From a virus, in IMG/VR virus record IMGVR_UViG_3300030108_001474, positions 1-20,709 of that record: a stretch of DNA of 20,709 nt, one strand, 5' to 3'. The position numbers and the translations under genes are program-made. Below, one piece after another: positions 1 to 5,756 of this stretch (its first letter is position 1; every line of letters starts with the position of its first letter). The notes under the pieces are model-generated. The model worked only from the letters and a program-made list of their open reading frames with translations. It searched no databases and had not been told where the DNA came from.

Positions 1-126
1 CCAAAGACTACCAGTGAAATGAGTAGTAAAGAAAAGGCTAGATTTAAAAGAGAAAAGACAGGTCCAAGAAAAATTAGTTATCAACATAGAAGAAATAAAA
101 ACAGAAAAAAGTTAAGACTTGCATAA
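1..126 (+). CDS. Small basic protein, 5' end cut by the window
   Basis: Frame 1 is open from the first base to the TAA at 124-126 and encodes about 41 very basic residues rich in Lys and Arg, ending RRNKNRKKLRLA. An in-frame ATG at position 19 could be the true start, giving a 35-residue peptide, but it has no clear ribosome binding site, and the gene may begin outside the window. The composition suggests a nucleic-acid-binding or virion-associated small protein, but I do not recognise the family. It lies on the same strand as the next basic gene, 37 bases upstream of it, so the two are probably co-transcribed. In T7 the scaffold gene lies directly before the capsid gene; this peptide is too short and basic to be that protein. 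Confidence 0.5.
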   Translation, partial: PKTTSEMSSKEKARFKREKTGPRKISYQHRRNKNRKKLRLA

Positions 127-163
127 GAGTGTTATATTTTAATTAACTGCTTATCTTTCCTTT

Positions 164-427
164 ATGTCTAAGGGAGTATCTCTTACCAAAAAAGACAAAG
201 ATCCCACTGGGGGTCTTACTGCTTCTGGTCGTAGGAAATACAACCGAGCAACAGGTGGAAACTTGCAAGCTCCTGTTACTAAAAAGACAGGTCTTTCTCC
301 TAGACAAAAAGCAAGAAGAAAATCTTTTTGTGCAAGGATGTCTAAGGTAAAAGGACCTTTAAAGAAAGATGGTAAGTTGACTCGTAAAGCCCTTGCACTA
401 CGCAAGTGGAATTGCGGATCAGTATAA
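164..427 (+). CDS. DUF6321-type small basic phage protein
   Basis: This encodes 87 residues, strongly basic. The N-terminal half (residues 2-35) has the pattern SKGVSLTKKDKDPTGGLT followed by a GRRKYNRATGGNL segment, which I recognise as the DUF6321 signature found in many marine phages. The second half contains RQKARRKSFCARM and ends LALRKWNCGSV. The function of this family is unknown; the high charge suggests DNA or capsid-interior contact, which is inference. The ATG at 164 has no good Shine-Dalgarno sequence (the upstream bases are pyrimidine-rich), but the family match begins immediately after it, so the start is likely correct. It sits 120 bases upstream of the capsid gene, in the region where T7 carries its scaffold. 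Confidence 0.8.
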   Translation: MSKGVSLTKKDKDPTGGLTASGRRKYNRATGGNLQAPVTKKTGLSPRQKARRKSFCARMSKVKGPLKKDGKLTRKALALRKWNCGSV

Positions 428-462
428 ACTTAACAAAACGAAAATCTTAATATCAAAAGTGC

Positions 463-489
463 CTGATGCGTCAGATACCACTGGAGAGA
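463..489 (+). promoter_or_regulatory. Possible phage promoter/leader of the capsid gene
   Basis: The 120-base gap before the capsid gene contains a small palindrome, CTGA-TGCG-TCAG (463-474), running into GATACCACTGGAGAGA (474-489). The CACT followed by a purine-rich GGAGAGA resembles the layout of T7-type RNA polymerase promoters (CACTATAGGGAGA in T7), and T7 has a strong promoter at exactly this place before gene 10. The match is partial and the promoter of this phage's polymerase is unknown, so this is a candidate only. Confidence 0.25.
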
Positions 490-533
490 ACAGACAGTAG
501 TGAAGTTAGTTTCTCAAATTATTTAATCAATCC

Positions 534-540
534 AAAGGAG
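534..540 (+). promoter_or_regulatory. Strong ribosome binding site of the capsid gene
   Basis: AAAGGAG lies seven bases before the ATG at 548. It is among the clearest Shine-Dalgarno sequences in the window; most other genes here have weak or no SD. This fits the capsid protein being the most abundant product. Confidence 0.8.
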
Positions 541-547
541 TTAATCT

Positions 548-1534
548 ATGGCTAACGCCACAGTTTCACGCCTGGGTTTGGTGAACAATACAGGAACAGA
601 CTTTGACGCTCTGTTTCTGAAAGTGTTTTCAGGAGAAGTTCTTACAGCATTTGCTCGTAACAACATCTTTAACGAAGCACTACATTCTGTTCGTACCATA
701 ACTTCAGGTAAATCAGCACAGTTCCCAGTAACAGGAACAGCAACTGCTGCATATCACACACCAGGCACACCATTAGTAGGTGCTAACCAGATCTTGGCAA
801 ATGAGAAGATTATTTCTATTGATGATCTACTTATTTCACAAGCATTTGTAAGCAATTTAGATGAGCTTAAGAATCATTACGATGTAAGAGCTACATACGC
901 TGATGAGTTAGGTAAGGCTCTTGCTAAGACCTATGACCAGAACGTAGCGAAGGTAATTGCTAATGCTTCAAGAGCTTCAACAACTCTTACAGGTGGCAGT
1001 GGTGGTATTGTTTCTACTCTTGCTTCTGGTAATACAACTTCAGCAAACGTATCAGGTGATGAGATAGCTGGTGCTATCTATGACATCGCACAGGCATTTG
1101 ACGAAAGAGACATCCCTCCAACAGATCGTTTCTGTGTACTACCACCTGCTGAGTACTACAAGTTAGCTGAGTCTGCTACAAGAACAGTAGATGTTGACTT
1201 CAACCCAGGTGGCAATGGTTCATTTGCTTCAGGTCGTGTACAACAGATTGCTGGTATTCCAGTGATGATGAGTAACAACGTACCTCAATCAAACGTAGGA
1301 TCTAACCCAAGTGGAGCTAACAACACCTATTCAGGTGACGATAGTAAAACTATTGGTCTTGTCTTCCATAAATCAGCAGTTGGTACTGTAAAGCTTATGG
1401 ATATGACTACTGAAATATCTGGTTCTGACTATGGGATCATGTATCAAGGTACATTGATGGTTGCTAAGTATGCTCTTGGTCATGGAATCCTAAGACCTGA
1501 GTGTGCAGCTACAATCAAGTTATCTGCTTCTTAA
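548..1534 (+). CDS. Major capsid protein (T7 gp10-like)
   Basis: This forms the icosahedral shell of the virion. The 328-residue product has the features of cyanophage/T7-type capsid proteins: N-terminal FLKVFSGEVLTAFARNNIF (about residues 23-41), SGKSAQFPVTGTATAAYHTP (53-72), and the ISIDDLLIS and HYDVRATYADELG segments (about 89-121). A central Ala/Ser/Thr/Gly-rich loop (about 138-165) is followed by the conserved DERDIPPTDRFCVLPPAEYY block (about 184-203) and RVQQIAGIPVMMSNNVP. T7 gp10A is of similar length (about 345 residues). A strong SD precedes the ATG and a hairpin terminator follows 8 bases after the stop. I see no evidence for the T7 10B -1 frameshift extension at the 3' end. Confidence 0.95.
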   Translation: MANATVSRLGLVNNTGTDFDALFLKVFSGEVLTAFARNNIFNEALHSVRTITSGKSAQFPVTGTATAAYHTPGTPLVGANQILANEKIISIDDLLISQAFVSNLDELKNHYDVRATYADELGKALAKTYDQNVAKVIANASRASTTLTGGSGGIVSTLASGNTTSANVSGDEIAGAIYDIAQAFDERDIPPTDRFCVLPPAEYYKLAESATRTVDVDFNPGGNGSFASGRVQQIAGIPVMMSNNVPQSNVGSNPSGANNTYSGDDSKTIGLVFHKSAVGTVKLMDMTTEISGSDYGIMYQGTLMVAKYALGHGILRPECAATIKLSAS

Positions 1535-1542
1535 CTTACATA

Positions 1543-1574
1543 AAAGGGTACTCAGCAATGGGTACTCTTTCTTT
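1543..1574 (+). terminator. Rho-independent-type terminator after the capsid gene
   Basis: The octamer GGGTACTC occurs twice, at 1546-1553 and 1560-1567, around a six-base loop AGCAAT. In RNA the two copies pair over all eight positions by using two G-U pairs, and AAA/TTT flanks (1543-1545 with 1568-1570) extend the stem to 11 pairs. The tail TTTCTTT follows. The opposite strand would have A-C mismatches instead of G-U, so the structure works only for plus-strand transcripts. Position matches the T7 terminator after gene 10. Confidence 0.7.
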
Positions 1575-1591
1575 ACACCTTGGAGAACATC

Positions 1592-1666
1592 ATGTATCAC
1601 GGATCTAAAAAAAAGAAAAAGAAAAAGATGGGTGGTAGGGAATCACTTAAAATAAAAAAGTATTAA
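1592..1666 (+). CDS. Lysine-rich 24-residue mini-protein
   Basis: ATG at 1592 is preceded by GGAG (1582-1585) at six-base spacing, a good ribosome binding site. The ORF encodes MYHGSK, then a run of lysines, then MGGRESLKIKKY, and stops three bases before the gp11-like gene. Its good SD, its placement between a terminator and the next gene, and the small lysine-rich proteins known from marine podoviruses support real translation. The next gene lacks its own SD, so the mini-ORF may also help load ribosomes by coupling. The lysine run contains repeated A AAA AAG motifs, but a -1 slip there meets a stop within eight codons. I assign no function. Confidence 0.55.
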   Translation: MYHGSKKKKKKKMGGRESLKIKKY

Positions 1667-1669
1667 ACC

Positions 1670-2278
1670 ATGACTGTAGCTGCAACCACTGAACTGGAAA
1701 GTATTAACATTATGTTGGCTGCTATAGGAGAAGCTCCTATTAACAGTCTTACAGGCACACTTCCTGTTGATGCTCGTCTAGCACAACAAACTCTTACAGA
1801 GATCAATAAAAAAGTTCAAATGGAAGGTTGGTCTTTTAATACTGAAATAGATGTAACTCTTACAAGAGATGGATCTAAACATGTTGCCTTGTCAAATGAT
1901 GTATTAAGAGTTGATCCTAATATTCATCAGCACCCTACGATTGATGCAATACAACGTGGTCTTAAGCTATACGACAGATTAAATAATAAATATGAGTTTG
2001 ATGAGGATCTTATCTGCACTGTTGTTTACTTCAGAACCTTTGATGAAATACCAGAACCTGCTAGATATTACATAACAATAAAAGCTGCTCGTGTTTTTGT
2101 TGATAGATTAGTTAGTGATGATGGATTAAGAAGCTATACAGAACAAGACGAAATAAGAGCTAGAGCTATACTAATGGAAACAGATTTAGCAAATGGTGAT
2201 CATAACCTTCTTAGAGGAGATCCATCATTAACAAGTGTCTTTGATACTTATTCACCTGCAAACGCATTAATTAGGTAA
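1670..2278 (+). CDS. Tail tubular protein A (T7 gp11-like)
   Basis: This is the gatekeeper protein that joins the portal to the nozzle in podovirus tails. The 202-residue product has the diagnostic N-terminal segment INIMLAAIGEAPINSL (residues 12-27), the motif KVQMEGWSFNTE (about 49-60), and a C-terminal helical part with RYYITIKAARVFVDR followed by an acidic helix. Length is close to T7 gp11 (196 residues). The ATG follows the lysine-rich mini-ORF by three bases and has no obvious SD, so coupling is likely. The downstream nozzle gene begins two bases after the stop. Confidence 0.93.
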   Translation: MTVAATTELESINIMLAAIGEAPINSLTGTLPVDARLAQQTLTEINKKVQMEGWSFNTEIDVTLTRDGSKHVALSNDVLRVDPNIHQHPTIDAIQRGLKLYDRLNNKYEFDEDLICTVVYFRTFDEIPEPARYYITIKAARVFVDRLVSDDGLRSYTEQDEIRARAILMETDLANGDHNLLRGDPSLTSVFDTYSPANALIR

Positions 2279-2280
2279 CT

Positions 2281-4743
2281 ATGGCAGTTGTATCTAGAGC
2301 AATACCAACCTTACTTAGAGGTGTCTCACAGGCTGCTGACAATACTAAACAAGCTGATCATGCTGACATACAGGATAATGCTGATAGCAACCCTGTTACA
2401 GGTCTTACAAAACGTTCTGGCTTGCAATATATTACTAATTTAGGTTCTTCTGCATTAGGTAATGTTCATATACAAACTATCAATAGAGATCTAAATGAAA
2501 GGTATGTAGCAATATTTAGCAATGGTAATGTAAGAGTTTTTGAATTAGATGGTACAGAAAAAACAGTAAACAAACCTGACGGAACAACGTACTTAAACAC
2601 TTCTGATCCTAGAAGTGTAATTAAAACAGTTACTATTGCTGACTTTACTTTTGTTGTTAATACAAGTGTAACAGCAGCTATGGATAGCACTTTAAGTGAA
2701 GCTGCTTCAAATATTACTCAAGCTGTTGTATTCATTAATCAAGTTTCAGATAAGACTACATACTCAATAACTGTAGATGGAGTTACCGTTACTGATGACA
2801 CTTCATCAGACTCTACACTAAGCACTACACAAGTTGCTAGTGATTTAGTATCAGGACTTAACTCAGGTCTTACTGGTTTTACTATTGCCCGAAATGGTCC
2901 TGTTATTCATATTAAAAAAACAGATGGCAGTAACTTTTCTATTGATGGTAATGACACTCAGGGTAATACCCAAATGACGATAGTAAAAGATACTATCCAA
3001 AGGTTTACAGATCTTCCAACAGTGTCACCTAATGGTTATATCGTAGAAGTAAAGGGAGATGAGACTACAGATTTTGATAATTATTACGTTAAGTTTGTGA
3101 CTAATAACGGTAATGCTTTTGAAGAAGGACAGTGGGAAGAATGTGTACAACCAGGGATAGAGTTTAAATTTAATTACGACACAATGCCACATGTCTTAGT
3201 AAGACAAGCAGATGGTAACTTTAGATTTGCAAGAGTAGATGGGGATACATATACCATTAGTGGTACTAACTATACATTACCTAAATGGGGAGAGAGAACT
3301 GTTGGTGATTTAGATTCTGCACCTAGTCCTTCTTTTATTGGCAGTAAAATTAATAACGTCTTCTTTTTTAGAAACAGACTTGGTTTTTTGGCTGATGATA
3401 ATGTTGTTCTATCAAGAGCAGCAGAGTTTTTTAACTTTTTTCCAGAAACTGTTTTATCTGTTATAGATAGTGAACCTATAGATGTAGCAGCTTCACATAC
3501 TAAAGTAGCTATTCTTAGAAGTGCTGTAACAGTAGAACAAGAACTAATACTTTTTTCTGATCAAACACAATTTGTTCTTACTTCATCAACAGATAACTTA
3601 ACACCTAGAACAGCAAACGTAGCAGTCCTAACTGAATTTGAATCAGATGATGATGCACAACCTGTAGGTGCTGGTAGCAGTATTTATTATTTATCTAAAA
3701 GAGGATCTTTTGCTAACGTAAGAGAATATGTTTATCAAAGAGATCTTGTTATAAGAGAATCTAGTAATATTACTGTTCATGTACCAAAACTAATACCAAG
3801 TAACTTATTTAAGTTTGCAGTTTCTACAAGTGCAGATGTCTTGGTTTGTCTTGGTACAGATGAACCAAATAAGTTATACATTAATAGATGGTTGTATGGT
3901 CAACAGTATCAGAAGATATTAAACAGTTGGTCTACTTTTACCATAAATGAAAACAGATCTATTAAAAATGTTGACTTTGTTGGTAGTGATTTATTTTTAG
4001 TTATAGAAGAAGCTAACGGTACAACACTAGAAAAAATACCTTTTGAAAATAATTTTACTGAACCAAATGCAACTTTTGAATATCGTTTAGATCATAAAGT
4101 TACTGAAGCTACTACAGGTGTATCTGTTGTTTATAACTCTTCAACTAATATTTCTACGTTTACTGTGCCTTATAGATTAAGAGCCAATATGAATATTGTA
4201 GGTAGGTATTTAGGTAGTGGAGAGACAAGTACTTTTGTAAATGAGCAAGGCACAACTATAACTTTAAAACCAGGACAAGTTATATCAACAACTAATACTA
4301 CTAATGGTTCAACATCTACAATTACAGCTACAGGTGATTTTAGAAATAGTAAATTTATTATTGGTGAACCTTACGAAATGCACTATAGATTTAGTCAACA
4401 AAGACTTACCGAAGGTCAAGGTGGCAGAAATTCTGGTGAAATAATTAGTGGTCGTCTACAACTACATCATTTTTATATCAAGTTTGAAGACACAGGTTTT
4501 TTCAAAGTAGAAGTCACACCAGATCATAGAGATACTTCTATTCATAAATTTAGTGGTGTATTGTTAGGTTCAACAAGTAGCACTATTGGATCAGTAAATT
4601 TAGAGTCAGGATCATTTAAAGTTCCTGTGATGAGCAGAGCAGATAGAGTTAATATTGATGTAAAGAACAATACATTCCTTCCTACAACATTGGCTAGTGC
4701 AGAATATGAAGCTATCTTCCATATGAGGAGTAGAAGAATTTAA
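2281..4743 (+). CDS. Tail tubular protein B / nozzle (T7 gp12-like)
   Basis: Six copies form the conical tail nozzle below the gp11 ring. The 820-residue product starts with the family signature AIPTLLRGVSQAADNTKQ (about residues 7-24) and GLTKRSGLQYITNL. It contains the conserved FRNRLGFLADDNVVLSRA block around residue 363, typical of gp12 proteins, followed by VAASHTKVAILRSAVTVEQE. The rest is beta-rich, with many Thr/Ser residues. T7 gp12 is about 794 residues. The start has only a weak AGGT element overlapping the previous stop. Its own TAA overlaps the next ATG by one base (TAATG), so the following gene is translationally coupled. Confidence 0.94.
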   Translation: MAVVSRAIPTLLRGVSQAADNTKQADHADIQDNADSNPVTGLTKRSGLQYITNLGSSALGNVHIQTINRDLNERYVAIFSNGNVRVFELDGTEKTVNKPDGTTYLNTSDPRSVIKTVTIADFTFVVNTSVTAAMDSTLSEAASNITQAVVFINQVSDKTTYSITVDGVTVTDDTSSDSTLSTTQVASDLVSGLNSGLTGFTIARNGPVIHIKKTDGSNFSIDGNDTQGNTQMTIVKDTIQRFTDLPTVSPNGYIVEVKGDETTDFDNYYVKFVTNNGNAFEEGQWEECVQPGIEFKFNYDTMPHVLVRQADGNFRFARVDGDTYTISGTNYTLPKWGERTVGDLDSAPSPSFIGSKINNVFFFRNRLGFLADDNVVLSRAAEFFNFFPETVLSVIDSEPIDVAASHTKVAILRSAVTVEQELILFSDQTQFVLTSSTDNLTPRTANVAVLTEFESDDDAQPVGAGSSIYYLSKRGSFANVREYVYQRDLVIRESSNITVHVPKLIPSNLFKFAVSTSADVLVCLGTDEPNKLYINRWLYGQQYQKILNSWSTFTINENRSIKNVDFVGSDLFLVIEEANGTTLEKIPFENNFTEPNATFEYRLDHKVTEATTGVSVVYNSSTNISTFTVPYRLRANMNIVGRYLGSGETSTFVNEQGTTITLKPGQVISTTNTTNGSTSTITATGDFRNSKFIIGEPYEMHYRFSQQRLTEGQGGRNSGEIISGRLQLHHFYIKFEDTGFFKVEVTPDHRDTSIHKFSGVLLGSTSSTIGSVNLESGSFKVPVMSRADRVNIDVKNNTFLPTTLASAEYEAIFHMRSRRI

Positions 4744-5195
4744 TGGGGTATTTAAGAAAAGCAAATCTAGAAGATCTCAAACATGTTGCAAAAAACATGA
4801 GGGAGATGGATAAACTTGAAGCGTTTTATCAATCAGGACAAGAACCAAAACAAGCTCTTCAATTATCTTATATATGCAGCAGTATAAACATGGCAATAGC
4901 TGATGATAATGATGCTCCTATAGGTCTTTGTGGAGTGGTACAAGGTGGTGTTATATGGATGGTTGCTACTGATGAGTTGTTTAGTAATAAAAAATATAAA
5001 ATACAACTAATAAGAAAAGGTCGAGAATGGGTCGATAGCCTATTGAAATCTTACAAAATCCTATATAATTTTGTATATGCAGAGAATGATTCTGCTATCA
5101 AGTGGTTAAAGTCTCTTGGGTTTACTTTTATCCAATATCACGAACACTACGGTATGCAGGGTAAACCATTCTACGAATTTTTGAGGATCGCCTAA
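4743..5195 (+). CDS. GNAT-like protein in the T7 gp13 position
   Basis: The 150-residue product has an acetyltransferase-like layout: an N-terminal helix pair, a central strand segment GLCGVVQGGVIWMVATDELF (about 59-78), a helix KIQLIRKGREWVDSLLKS, a strand NFVYAENDSAI, then WLKSLGFTFI (about 118-127). The last part matches the N-x-x-A-x-x-x-x-x-x-LGF ending of the GNAT fold. The acetyl-CoA pyrophosphate loop (Q/R-x-x-G-x-G/A) is not clearly present, so catalysis is doubtful. Its position between gp12 and gp14 equivalents and its size (T7 gp13 is 138 residues) make it the gp13 equivalent, needed for virion morphogenesis. The start codon overlaps the previous stop. Confidence 0.75.
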   Translation: MGYLRKANLEDLKHVAKNMREMDKLEAFYQSGQEPKQALQLSYICSSINMAIADDNDAPIGLCGVVQGGVIWMVATDELFSNKKYKIQLIRKGREWVDSLLKSYKILYNFVYAENDSAIKWLKSLGFTFIQYHEHYGMQGKPFYEFLRIA

Positions 5196-5756
5196 ATGTG
5201 TGTTGCAGTTCTAGGATTAGGTGCAAAAGCAGGTGGACTGTTTCTTGGATCTTTGGGTCTTAGTTTAGCTACTGGTTTAGCACAAAGATCAGCAGCACAA
5301 GCAGCAGCAGACCAAACATATCAATCTTCGTTAATAGCAAACAGATCAGCAGAACAGGCTTTTGCTGCACAACAGGAAGCATTAGCAGCACAGTTAAAAG
5401 AAACTAGAGCATCACAAGCACAAGAAAAATTAGCGAAAACAATTCAAAGCTTACAAGCAAAAGGTTCAATTAGAGCTTCAGAAAGAGCAGGTTTAACTGT
5501 TGATTTATTATTAGCAGATCAAGAAAGACAAGCAGCTAATGCTAGAGAATCTATCAATCAAGCACTTGAATCTATAGGTAGACAATATACAAGAAATGTT
5601 GAAGGTCTTGTTGCTCAAAGAGATAATAGACGTAATCAATTACAAAGTAATATAAACCAAGCTTACAATCAAATTCCTTCACTTGGATCAGTTTTACTTA
5701 ATGTAGCTTCTACAGGGTTATCTAACTACGGTACTTTTGCAGCAATTCCCACATGA
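5196..5756 (+). CDS. Internal virion protein (T7 gp14-like)
   Basis: The 186-residue product begins with a hydrophobic Gly/Ala/Leu segment (about residues 4-28), then a long Ala/Gln-rich helix with heptad character (about 30-150), and ends SVLLNVASTGLSNYGTFAAIPT. The same plan is seen in T7 gp14 (196 residues), the internal core protein that is ejected first and forms a channel in the outer membrane. The ATG directly follows the stop of the gp13-like gene, with GAGG about nine bases upstream. The end overlaps the gp15-like gene by four bases (ATGA), indicating coupled translation of the ejected core proteins in order. Confidence 0.85.
   Translation: MCVAVLGLGAKAGGLFLGSLGLSLATGLAQRSAAQAAADQTYQSSLIANRSAEQAFAAQQEALAAQLKETRASQAQEKLAKTIQSLQAKGSIRASERAGLTVDLLLADQERQAANARESINQALESIGRQYTRNVEGLVAQRDNRRNQLQSNINQAYNQIPSLGSVLLNVASTGLSNYGTFAAIPT

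Noticed and set aside
151-405. 84-codon minus-strand frame opposite the DUF6321 gene
   Set aside because: The plus-strand frame matches a known family end to end; the antisense frame has no support.
1480-1534. T7-style 10A/10B frameshift at the end of the capsid gene
   Set aside because: There is no slippery heptamer before the stop, and a hairpin terminator follows within a few bases.
1606-1650. Repeated A AAA AAG slippery heptamers in the lysine-rich mini-ORF
   Set aside because: A -1 slip there reaches TAG within eight codons and adds no recognisable sequence, so there is no sign of selection for frameshifting.
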